Of a DNA stretch of 64,000 nucleotides, positions 1-10,113 are shown piece by piece. The notes below the pieces were generated by a model. It ran no database searches. It was not told the DNA's origin and saw only the letters and a list, made by a program, of their open reading frames with translations. Source of the DNA: Pleurotus ostreatus/Saccharomyces cerevisiae fusant (lineage: Eukaryota; Opisthokonta); NCBI GenBank assembly GCA_024196135.1, contig JAMQCK010000083.1:20302-84301 (forward strand), given 5' to 3'. The stretch's first letter is position 1. Every line of letters starts with the position of its first letter. A program made the translations under genes and the position numbers.

Positions 1-421
1 CTGCGTTCAAGTAAAGGAGATCGTGCAACGCACCTGAAGCTTGAAGGAGCTGGACTGGTAGAGGTCGGCAGCGTCCTTGATCTGGCGCAGCTCGGCGCCT
101 GCGGGGAGCTTCTTCGCGCCGCCGGTGTGGTGGTGGGCGTCTTGTGGGGGAGGTGTCATAGGCTGATCGCCGTCGCTGTCTTCACCCTCGCCTTCCTCAT
201 CTTGCGCGCCATCGGCCTCGAGATCTTCGAAGGGGGTTTCATCCTCCAGATCTTCGAAAGCCTGCTCGTCCGCTGATTGAGCACTTGCAGCGTCCTCTAC
301 TTCGGGGGACACTTTGCGCGTCTGCGAACGCGTCAGTATACTTTCGTAAGCAAATATTGGTACCCCTCACCTTACGCGACGCCTTTTCCGGAGCGCGTTT
401 GCGCTTCAAATTCGTCGCCAT
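1..421 (-). CDS. UTP22: Probable U3 snoRNP/SSU processome protein Utp22 (NRAP), N-terminal part only
   Basis: Partial gene leaving the window at its 3' side. Exon 1 (371-421) starts with ATG at 421 and encodes a lysine/arginine-rich start (MATNLKRKRAPEKASRK). Exon 2 (34-321) encodes a long acidic stretch followed by a motif ending LYQSSSFKLQ; a GTGCGT donor follows at 33. A basic start, an acidic linker and a short helix of the form LYxSxxFKLQ is how I remember the N-terminus of fungal Utp22/NRAP, a nucleolar pre-rRNA processing factor; that is recall of the family, not a search. Exons 1 and 2 join in frame (51 + 288 nt). The gene is head to head with the EF-hand/ZZ gene at 1038. Only about 113 residues are visible, so the identification is moderate. 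Confidence 0.5.
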
Positions 422-1037
422 TGTTCTCGTCGCGAGCGCCGGGGAACAAGGAAAATTCAGCACAGCCACAATGAACCGATCTCTCAAGCCGGAATTGACG
501 GGCCGGACGGAAGTATACCACTTGCTCCTCGACTTGCCTCCCGCCGCCATCTCAGTCTGTGTGCTCGGCGTCGGTCATGGAAATTTATGGTCTCGTTCAT
601 TGAATGTCACTGAGCTTCATCTCGTGGTGCGCAGCTCGCGAGGCCAGCGCGCAGCAATTTCCCCTCCCGTGAACCTCGGAGCCCAGGCGGTCTTCACAGC
701 GAGTTCAATACTGTCGCGTCGCCGTGGGTGCGTGAAACACCGCGGGCTCCTAGGCGTTGCGGGTCTCGTATACACATCACAGGGCGGACTGTACACCTCT
801 GACTGCAAGCAGTGCCCCTCTCGACGGCGCCCACTAACAGGCCGCTAAATGGGGCTCCCTGGGCGCTTATCACGGCCATCACATGGTCGCAGACATGCGC
901 GGGCTATAAAGCTGTTTTGCGCCCTTGCTTCACGACCACTGACATCTATCCCCTCTTACCATCATCTCTTTAACTCATCATCTCGATATACTCGACGTCT
1001 GTTACGCAGCCCTTGAATCAAGCGAACCAGAGCAACA
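422..1037. promoter_or_regulatory. Divergent promoter, copy A, of the duplicated EF-hand/ZZ gene
   Basis: Intergenic region between the UTP22-like gene and copy A. From about 510 it is recognisably similar to the sequence upstream of copy B (from about 9680): shared blocks include TGCTCGGCGTCGGTCATG and GCTATAAAGCTGTTTT. A TATA box (TATAAA, 905-910) lies about 130 bp before the ATG at 1038, followed by TTGCTTCACGACCACTGACA, which is also kept in copy B. No other gene is seen here. Confidence 0.6.
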
Positions 1038-4000
1038 ATGCGCAGGTCATCCATCGAGAAGGCGGAGCCTCTGGTCCTGGAGGACGAGCTACCCCAGATA
1101 TACCTGACCCGAAGAAAGACCTTTGTACGTGTTCGACAGCTTTCATGTGTTGACGTCGCGAGCACTGACGTGTCGTAGCAAAGCGACGAGTCTGCGGCGG
1201 AGGAGGATGAGTTCGAGGCCCTGCTTGAACGGGCGGCGCAAACCTTGAAGAACAGGGCGTCGGAGTCCTCGGGTCAACGAAGGTTCAATCAAGCTGGTAG
1301 GTCCATCCCGTTCTTTTTGAGGAGATCCCGTCATTGACTGGGTGCCTCTGCAGAGGACCGTGCCCTGAAGAACGTCCCGCACACCGTTCTCCGCGACATC
1401 GCTTCCATTGACGACAATGCTGCGTCGAATCAGATAGCCTCGAATATTGGGGAGCAAGTCGAATACTTTGCGGAGAGTAGTGCAGTGTTGATGAAGGCAC
1501 TGGACGAGATTTCGAGCGTGCATCCTTTCATCAGAGGCCTGTTGCTGTTCTACCTGAAGTCTTTCGATGACTTCTTACACCTTCTTCTACAGTTGCTGTA
1601 ATGGCCTTCAAAGCCGTCATCGCGCTCGAGCTGAAGCGCCGAGAGAACAACCACAAAGTCGTCGCCCTCAACATCCAGATGCAGGACATGATGTCTGCTC
1701 TCTTGCCGTACGCTCTTCCCCTCCTCTTCCTCACCACCTCCCACTCACCTCACCCCACCCAGCCTCCGCCTCATCCGCGACTCCCAACACGTCGCCCCCG
1801 ACGGCACCACCCTCGAAAACGCCATCAAACCCCTCATGCCCCGCATCGCCGACGACATCATCGCCTGCGGCAACGCCTGCGACGCCTACACGAAGAAGAG
1901 CATGGTCGCCAAGGTGCTCAAGTCCTTCATCTACGAGCAGCGCTTGGCGGATTTCGGCGAGCGGTTTGCGCAGAGGCGGGCCTCGTTGGAGCTGGCGCTG
2001 TCGGTGCATACGGCGGTGGGTGTGCATGAGAATGGGCAGGCGCTGGGTACGGTGGCTGAGGAACTCAGTGGAGTTGGCGACAGGCTGAGTGCGATGGATG
2101 AGCGGCTGGGTGGCGGGATCGGTGGTGTGGGGGCGAAAGTGGACGAAACGAACGAGCACCTGGGCGCCGTGCACACGAAGTTGGACGCGATGAACGCAAA
2201 GCTGGAGATGCTGCTGCTGTTCCGGAAGCTCGACTCGCCCAGAGAACGCGAGATCTCGGCCTATGTGCACGCTCATGGCGGGCCGAACGCGTGTATGGGG
2301 GACGAGCGGGCGTTGGAGGACTTGGCGAGGATGGAGGCGGGGGCAGTCATCAGGAGTCAGGGTCCGATTCTCACAAAGAGCAGGACGACGACGGAGAGGG
2401 GGAGGCAGAGGGAGTCGGTGGGTATGGCGCTGGGGATGGCGGGTGCGGCCGGGGCTGGGGCGTTGTCGAGAAGAGGCTCGATTGACCTGTCGGATGTGTT
2501 CTACTTGAAGCGGGAGCTGCAGGAGGACTTGGACGAGAGCCTGGAGAAGAATATGGAGCGCTTTCTGAGGAAGTTGGGGGCCTTGAAAGAGGAGCTGGTG
2601 CGTGGCCAAACTTCCGTCACAGAAAAGATGTGGGTAAGCTGACGCAACCTACAGGTCGGCGCACTGGAGAACATCGAGACGTCGATTCATCGGGAGGGTG
2701 ACCGTGTAGTGACCGATCTGACGAAGGTGTATACGCACGGCGCGCACGAGCGAATCAAGGACGAGGATATCCACAACCTCTGGCAAGAAATGGTAAGCCG
2801 TGCACTCACTGTCGTCGATGTTTATCGTGCTATGTTCACCATTAGCACTGGCGCAATGCCGTCAAAGCCCATCACTTCACCCTCGCCCTGCGCGACCACG
2901 TCATCGAGAAGCACCGTAGCAAATACCACCGCCAAGACGCCTACCAGGGTTCACGAATGTCCATGGTCTACACGCCACCGGACCTGCACTCCGCTGGCTC
3001 GACGGCGTCCTGCGTGTCTCAGCAACCGCCTGAAGATATCGCACGAGCGATCACGGAATCGCTGCAGAGGCAGAAAAGGAATGTCGATCCGGACCAGTGG
3101 GCGATAGAGGCGTTGACGATGTTGACGGTCCAGCCGATTTCGGAGTCGTTCGATGATGACGGGACGGGGTTCAGTGAGTAAGCTTGACGAAGGCGCAGTA
3201 TTTGGGCTGACGGCGCTGCAGTCAGTACGCGAGAGGTGAATGTCTTCACCTCGTCGCGTCCCAGGAAGTGGAGGTAAGCGTACTTTTGGGTCCTTTTGTC
3301 GAAGCTGACCATTGCGCCAACAGCCTTCTCCATTGGCTCGTATACTGGGGCGAAGGATGGTACGACTCCCTTCTCGACTACCGCGTCAAGATCCTGCGCA
3401 CTATGCAAGCAATGTACGGCATGCTCGACGAGCTCCGCCCCGCCAACCGTAGCGCTGTCGATCAGTACCTCGGCCACATCGCCTTTCGACGCATCGAGCT
3501 ACTCCTGCGCGGTTTGGATACCTCGCGCCCGAGAGCGCATCAGAGCGTGCTTGACAGGCTGCGCCCGTATACGCGCGCGGAGGAGGCAAGGCTTAAGCAG
3601 AGGCTCAAGGGTGTCAACTTTGAGATCGACGACCAGAGCACGTTGCAGGTGGTCAAGGGTCCGGGGAGGATTGACAGAGTATGTCTATCGTTTGGAGCGA
3701 TACCAATGCTGAAAACGCTGCAGTACATCTTCCCTCTGCTGTATCTGACCCTCCGGCACCATCTGGGTATCATACGGCTAGGCCATGCTTACCTGCTCGA
3801 TGAGGCCGAGCTCGCCTCTGCGTCGGAGTCTCTGTACCAGCTCATGGCAGCGGTTAACGAACGTGTTCTGAGACTGAGTGGTGAGCGCACCCTGACTAGT
3901 TATCTTGACTTGCATCCTGACGAGCTTCATAGCCATCATGCGTCAGACACAACTTGATCGCCATGCACGCTTGGGGACATATGCCTTCGGGATGGTGAGC

Positions 4001-5702
4001 TGTCCAATTCAAGTGCCTTCCCCTTCTACTTACCCTTAAACAAGTTCCAATACGTTGCCGATCCGTCGCAAAACCTCGAGGACTATGCGGCCGATAATAT
4101 CTTGCAGTTCAGCTATTACCTCGACTCCAACGTTGACGAGGCTGAAGACGAAGTCCTCTCTCTGGAAAACCAAGGGGAGAGGCCCAAGGGCGTTCTCACC
4201 TGGGCGTACGACTCCTCCGGCTACGTATCGTCGCCTGCTATCGCGACCACCAACTCGCACATTTCCGGCACCTGGACCGGCCTTTGCGCATACCACGGTG
4301 GTATGCAGTTCGGCTGGGTCTCCGGGTTGCTCGACATCTCGCTCGATGTGGACGAAGATGGGATCGTATACGGAACAGGCCGCTGCGCACTTGCCGACTG
4401 CACAATTGACGGAACATGCGAGACGGACGAGGATGGGCTTATCACGCTCAAGTTCACCGTCACTTTCCAGGCCGTCCCTTGGGTGTCCTCTACCGCACTG
4501 AACACATTGTCCTTCGAAGGAGGCTACCTTGAGGGCACGAACATGCTGTCCGGCTCGTGGGGAAACGCGGGCGACGTATCGCCAGAGTCGCTCATCCTCG
4601 TACGCACACCCGGAGACGTGTACCGATTCCGCCACTGCATCGACGAGGAAGGTCGCTCGGCTTCGACGTTCTGGCGCTTCGCGCGCGAGGCCGTCCTTCA
4701 CCGCGTTCGGCATCAAAGGTGGAGTGCGACCTACTTCCGACAGCGGCTACAGGAGAAGCAGTTGTACGTCGACCTGCATATGCGGCGCATCAACTGGAGT
4801 CTCTTCGCTGCTCAGCCACCCCTGACGTGGGCGGAGTGGGATACGCTGCGACATCTCAATGCGTCCATCTCGCCTGAGGATGCACGCTTCTATTTCTCGA
4901 TTGTAGCCTTCCGCCGGAGGCAGCTCTGCATACACCAGTGAGTCATATACTGTGAGCTCGATTGAAGGGGTGAACTGACGAATTTATCAGCAATGCCTGG
5001 TGCAACGCCTGCCACCGCATCATAGTTGACGACCGCTACATGTGCCTCCAGTGCGCCGAAGAGGGTTTGCGCTACCAGATCGACCTCTGCGTCGACTGCC
5101 GGGACCAGACTCCAACCAGCGGCGCCCTCGTGCACAAACGCTCTCACGCCTTAGCGAGGTTTAACTACGTCCTGCACGACTACATGAAGAAGGCAGTGTA
5201 CGAAGACGCGCTCGAGGCGCTCGACAGAGTAAAGAGGATCGCCACTCGCTTGGAGGATTTTTCGCTCGAGTCGCCACTCACGCCGAAGACGGCGACAGCG
5301 TTTGAGACTCGTTCAGTATGTCGCGAGGAGTCCATCTCGCCACCGACCTGCGAAGAATGCCGCAGTACCGTCAGCTTGCCGTGCTGGTATTGCGCTTCTT
5401 GTTACATCAGTGCGTCCTTTGCACGTATAAGCAGGAACCTACCAGCTGACGCGTTCTTAGACACTCAACAGGACGTCTTCGCTTGCGAAAACTGCCGCAA
5501 TCGGGACCACATGTCCTACCACGTCTGGATCTTGGTAAAGGAAGAGACGCTTCGCCCAGAGTTGTCGACCGTCGAGCTGGGCCTGAAGGCTCTCGAGCAG
5601 AGGTTCATCAGCGAGCAGAAGGGTGTACATGCTCGCATGGCGGCGCTGGAGCAGAAGTTGGACATAGTACTTGCCAAGCTCGGTGGCGCGGACGCGGAGT
5701 AG
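1038..5702 (+). CDS. EF-hand and ZZ zinc-finger protein, tandem copy A (1327 aa)
   Basis: Fourteen exons join in one frame: 1038-1124, 1179-1296, 1354-1536, 1593-1707, 1763-2597, 2655-2792, 2846-3173, 3222-3273, 3324-3678, 3724-3880, 3933-3994, 4045-4937, 4991-5409, 5461-5702. Visible parts: a helical N-terminal half with a coiled-coil-like stretch (residues ~190-290); an EF-hand loop (~595-606) with Asp at 1 and 3, Gly at 6, Ile at 8 and Glu at 12; a beta-rich domain (~820-920); a complete ZZ finger (~1108-1165, four CxxC-type cysteine pairs and partners, then HKRSH); a second CxxC cluster (~1215-1265); and a heptad-like C-terminus. ZZ fingers bind zinc and usually mediate protein contacts; the EF-hand suggests calcium binding. 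I do not recognise the whole architecture as a named protein. The third intron starts GC instead of GT; copy B has GT at this site. Same exon structure as copy B. Confidence 0.8.
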
Positions 5703-6243
5703 CTGTTTGATGCAACTAACCGGATAGCCCGTGCACCACGGGCGGGCTTGGATGGCTACCTAGAGGGTGCCACGCTAGCGCCGCGCTGGCGCGCGGCGCG
5801 TACGCGTGGCCCCGTGGGCGAGCTCCCGGCTTGACTTGAAGTTGATGCGTGACGTTTGACTGTGACCGTTTGACTTTTGATTTGACTCCTTGCTGACTAA
5901 TCACTCTCCTTTATTATCAGTGGGGGGGAAGGCCGCAAGCGGCGGGGTGCCGAACCTTCATTAATGAAGAGTCTTGAAAGAGATGGATATTCGCGACACA
6001 CCGACACGCCGCGCTTCGCGCGGCGTCGGTGTTGTCGCGAAGGACGAGGTTGCGGCGTGGCACACACTGACTCACTGGAGTCTTGCCAGTGGTGGTCTTG
6101 ACTTTTCAGCAGTGCCCCTTGTCGCTCGCACAAGACGAACCGTGACGCGCTCATGTAACGCGGCAGCGCTATCTCAAGGCCGAACACGATCTGGCTTTAG
6201 CAAGACGACCACGTCCAGCTGCTGATCAGGCCTGACGAATGAC
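5703..6243. other. Spacer after copy A with hairpins, no gene seen
   Basis: No coding signal. It holds a short hairpin (GCCCGTG-CAC-CACGGGC, 5727-5743), a run of GTTTGACT-like repeats (about 5840-5890), a GGCCGCAAGCGG hairpin near 5930, and the long palindrome listed separately. Similarity between the two gene copies stops almost at the stop codon, so this is not part of the duplicated unit. Confidence 0.5.
5991..6040. repeat. ~50-bp imperfect palindrome
   Basis: The sequence begins TCGCGACACACCGAC and ends GTCGGTGTTGTCGCGA around a TTC loop (6015-6017). The arms pair along their full ~23-nt length apart from one 1-nt and one 2-nt bulge. Such a GC-rich hairpin in a spacer could be a transposon end, a terminator-like structure or a recombination scar; nothing here decides between these. 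Confidence 0.85.
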
Positions 6244-6904
6244 TTAAACTTTGGCACCTCCCCCTTCCTCCGCGAGTTCTTGCATGGCAAGGATATGGTC
6301 TGTATCAGTACTATCACTAAGACCGCAATCGAGGTCATCATCTATGTGAAGAGCAAGGGGATCAAGGTCCACTGAGCAAGCAGGCCCAGTAGCAGTGCAG
6401 ACTGCGTCGGCAGCGCCGATACCGTCGATTGCGCCAAGTCGCGCTAGGTACACGACTGAGTGCGCGCACGGCGTCGTCGGCCGCGATATCGAGATCCAAC
6501 GACAACGGTATGGCCACCGCCAATGCATACGCCCCGCTCGAAGACGGAAGGGGCGGTGGTGCATTGCACCCCGGCCGCACATCAACACCTCCGTCCTCGG
6601 TATCGGTGAGTGCGTCGTTATGACCCCCCCCGGTGGTTTCGTCGCGTGCTTGTGCGATATGCTGCGAAGTCGGCGACGCGCCGTTCGAGCCTGAGCCAGA
6701 TGTGTCTGACGTGTTGCTTTGCGCGGGCGAGCCGGAGGCGGAGGTCGAGTTGGCGCTCGCGTTGCCGTGGACGAACCGGCCGCTAAGCTCAGATCGCGAA
6801 TTCGGTGCGCCCTTCCGTCGTGCGCGCAGGCGAGGGGGAAGCTGGGGAGGATGGGGAGCAAGCCGCCGGAATCGAAGAAAAGGGGTTGACGGCGATGTGC
6901 GCAT
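6244..6904 (-). CDS. Hypothetical protein, weak two-exon model
   Basis: An ATG at 6904 opens a frame rich in serine, alanine and acidic residues (about residues 40-155). The frame ends badly unless an intron (GTGTACC donor to GACGCAG acceptor, about 6400-6450) is removed. It then joins a second open stretch encoding an acidic C-terminus with DPLALHIDDDLDCGLSD and stops at 6244. The model is in frame, but the composition is low complexity and no domain is recognised. It may instead be the 3' part of the decayed gene upstream (6926-9084). Confidence 0.25.
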
Positions 6905-6925
6905 GCACGCGGCGAGTTGAGCGAG

Positions 6926-9084
6926 TTAAGGGACGGTGGGGACGAGTCGACAGCGCTGGCAATGGTGGGTTAGCGCGAGGGGGGCACGGGGGAGGGGGGA
7001 TGTCGTATGGCGATTGCCGCCGTAGGTCGGTAAGTTACATATCGTTGTGCACAGACGGAATACGATACCCAACTTGAACCTGACGTACTCACCTTGCAAA
7101 CCGCACCAGGGCAGAGCGCAGAGGTCGTGCAGTGTCCTCTCGCCATGAAAGACATCTGGAAGACTCACAAATACAAGGTGAGTGACACTAAGAGGGGCAA
7201 ATGAGTGAATTCACCTCGAGTGACGCATTTCATCTCAAGGCGCACTCAGACCGCTCCACCTTGCGTTCTTCTGGTCAGCGCAGACCCGAGACGACGTGGG
7301 GAATGCCACGAGACAATTCTCGCGTGGTTATAGAACGAGGTAAGCGATGCATCTCAACGCACTTTGTGCGTATACTAACTCACCTAAACATTGAGTTTCA
7401 CCATTCAGGTTAGATATGCCGCTCCCCTCACACCATGGGAAGAGGCGAAAGATCAGGGCAGGCCTCTGCGACGCGAGGAAGCGTAGACAGGCACGACAAT
7501 TACCTGTAGACCAGTCAGTGAGAGTGGACAAGAATAAAAGGCTTGAAACTTACTAAAATCGACTTGCTTCAGCGGCAGCGCTTCGCACTGCGAGGGCGTC
7601 CTCAGGGCGAGGATAAAGTAGATATCTCGGTGGTCAGTCAGCACAACATCGCTGGAATAAAAGGGAAACACTTATTTACAAGCCAGTGTTGAGACGGGAT
7701 TGGCTTGACGGCCAGAAATCGAGGGTCAGGGTCAGTGTAGAACCTCACCGCGGTGGGCGATAGTCCCCCCGTACCTAGGCGTGTGATGGATGTTGCTTGG
7801 GCCTGCCGACGCGCCAGCGAGCGGCAAAAGTCTTGGTTGCAACAATTCGAGGATCAGCCAAGAGTTCGCGCAAGAATATCATCGAGACGCACCTGAATCA
7901 ATTGGACGATTGTCCTTCGCCTATCCTCGCCGGCCCCACGTCTTCCGACCCCAGTGGCGGTCACGCATGAGGGCACCGGTCCCTCGAGCGTCAGGACAGC
8001 CTGGTCGCATCGCCCTGCGCGCTGCTGCTCGTCTCCAGAAGCCTCGACCGCGCCCTGAAAGAGATAAGTCAGTCAGTACTTTATACAGTGTACGACGAGC
8101 TTGCCTTTGTATAACCCCACGTACTTGTGCATGGCTTCGCAGAGACGCGCAGCGCTTCAAATCACTCGTCGCTCTACACGAGTGGCCAGCACTTAGATCG
8201 AGGGTTGGTGCATGAACTCACTGGTAGAGACTTTTCGCGAGCGTATACAGCGCTCTGTCAAGATTCGAGCGTGGTCAGCCCCCCAAGTAAGCGATGATCA
8301 AGGACAAAGACTTACCTACTTTGCAACAGCAGCAGAGGAGAAATTTCCGTAGGTGCGCCACTGGCCAAGTAGAGCGTAAGGTCCTAGGCGGCGCGGGTGA
8401 CCATCAGTAGTGTGGTTAAACCGAATCAGACGCGTACTCACCAACTTTGAGAATCACCCCCCGCCGTGCGCGATGTCCCGGCCAGCAGCGGGCGCGATTT
8501 GCAGTCATTTGGCGCTCGCGCTCATTGCGGGGAGGCCTGTACACGACGGTTGGGAGCATCTGCATCACGATGAGCTAGGCAAAATGGATCACATGCTGAG
8601 CGCTGAGTACTCACCCAGTTCGGTGATTTCCCCGCGCAGGCAAAGCGCCACTTTGCGGCACATGTGTCGGCGTCGGTCGGGGAGTCGTCTTGCGTCTCTC
8701 TTCTCGTCGTGCAAGTCGTGTAGCGTGTTTCTGCGACGCTGGTGCGTCTCGTTCCCGCACGCCCGCATCGTAGTCGCAGACGTGCTCGCCATCCGTGGCC
8801 GGGAGTGGCCGGGGTCACCCGTGGCGATGGCGAGGGGAGTTGGCCCCGAGGTCGCGTGGTGGGAGCACGCTTGCGGCGGAATGAGCGCTCGTCGCGGCAC
8901 AAGGCGCAGCGAAGCCATGCTGAGGTCACTGCCATGCTTGGCGATGTGTCTCGGCGTCGCTGTGGAACGTGGGGCCCAGTGCGAGGGTCAGGAAAGGATT
9001 AGAAAGCACAGAAATATGGTTACTCACCGCAAGGTCAATGTCGAGTTGAGTTCCGTAAGCAAGAGCAAAAGGAGTGTCAGCCAT
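6926..9084 (-). pseudogene. Remnant of a multi-exon minus-strand gene
   Basis: Read on the minus strand, the region shows many good donors (GTGAGT or GTAAGT) bordering short coding-like pieces. A clean start at 9084-9082 gives MADTPFALAYGTQLDIDLA followed by GTGAGT. Other pieces include LYLASGAPTEISPLLLLQ (about 8326-8385), ALYTLAKSLYQ (about 8230), an exon encoding ASGDEQQRAGRCDQAVLTLE (about 7990-8045), and FILALRTPSQCEALPLKQVD (about 7560-7620). I could not join them into one frame: adjacent pieces need incompatible phases and some frames stop. I therefore call it a decayed or badly interrupted gene of unknown function lying between the two EF-hand/ZZ copies. Its coordinates are approximate. 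Confidence 0.3.
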
Positions 9085-10113
9085 AAATATAGTGCTCGTT
9101 TCTAGGGCTTTTTATCTGCATGAGATGACGCTTCAACTTCAGCCTTCAGTCCGACAACGAAGGCAGTAGATGAGGTGCACGTGGACAACGGGAACGGGAA
9201 CTGCCACAAAGTAAGCGTATCGTAAGTATGTGGACGTAAGGTAAGGTCTCGAACGCGATGGAACGAATTCCCCAAAAGGCGAAGGTTGCCATAAAAGGCG
9301 AAGGTTGCCATATAGGGATTTTGCCATCAATCGAGTTCTCATATAGAGCCAAACCTAAAGGTTCGGCAATAAGGATTATTATAAGGATAACTCCGCAGTG
9401 GAGGCATCCGGACCGACTTGCCGCCCTGGCCGCGTCGGCGGCGCTTTCCATCCCCTCGCCGCCATTGTCATGGCCGTCCGAGGGTCCACAGCGGCGAGGA
9501 GAAGTCCAGGGCACCCACCCAGATAGCCGCAACATCCCCAGGACACATCGCGATTCCGCGGCGTCAAAGCGCGACCGCGATAATTTTATCATCAAAATCT
9601 ACGCCATACTTGCTTGCGGGAACCCACTCAAACACTTAAAGCATCCATACTTCTGATTATCAACACGCAAATCGATCAACGACATACTCGACTTGCCTTG
9701 CGCCGTCATCTCGTTTTGTATGCTCGGCGTCGGTCATGAAAGTTCATAGAATGCCCTCGGACTTCATGTCTCGGTGCGCAGCGCGCAGCAGTATCCCCTC
9801 CCATGAACTTCGGAGTCCACGCGGTCTTTCGTGAGTTCAATACCCTCGCCTCACTGTGAGTGCGTGTATCGTCGCGGGATCCTGGGCGTTGCGGGCCTCA
9901 TATACATCTCTGAAGCCGCGCACAAACCCCTCAGCGCAGGCAGTGCCCGGCACCCTGGGTGCTTATCACGGCCATCGGGCATGCGCGGGCTATAAAGCTG
10001 TTTTTTGCCCTTGCTTCACGACCACTGACATCGCTTGCTTCTTACTACCGTCAGTTCCTACCCTCACCCTGATTTACTCGACATTTATTACACATCGGCC
10101 TATCAGAGTATCC
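9083..10113 (+). promoter_or_regulatory. Upstream region of copy B, duplicated promoter
   Basis: From about 9680 the sequence matches the copy A upstream region in order: GACTTGCCTT, TGCTCGGCGTCGGTCATG, CGCAGCAG, CCCTCCCATGAAC. The TATA box (9991-9996) lies about 118 bp before the ATG at 10114 and is followed by GCCCTTGCTTCACGACCACT. Bases 9085-9660 hold no gene; they include a 19-bp direct repeat, listed separately. Confidence 0.65.
9274..9311. repeat. Two-copy 19-bp tandem repeat
   Basis: AAAAGGCGAAGGTTGCCAT occurs twice in direct succession (9274-9292 and 9293-9311). It lies in non-coding spacer upstream of copy B. Confidence 0.9.

Noticed and set aside
1731..2609. Minus-strand open frame of 292 codons
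   Set aside because: It lies opposite exon 5 of copy A, has an Arg/His/Gln-rich shadow composition, and the same stretch opposite copy B is not kept as one frame.
5703..6243. Helitron end suggested by hairpins
   Set aside because: I could not find a CTRR end after the hairpin or an A/T insertion site pairing with a TC start; left as an unexplained palindrome.
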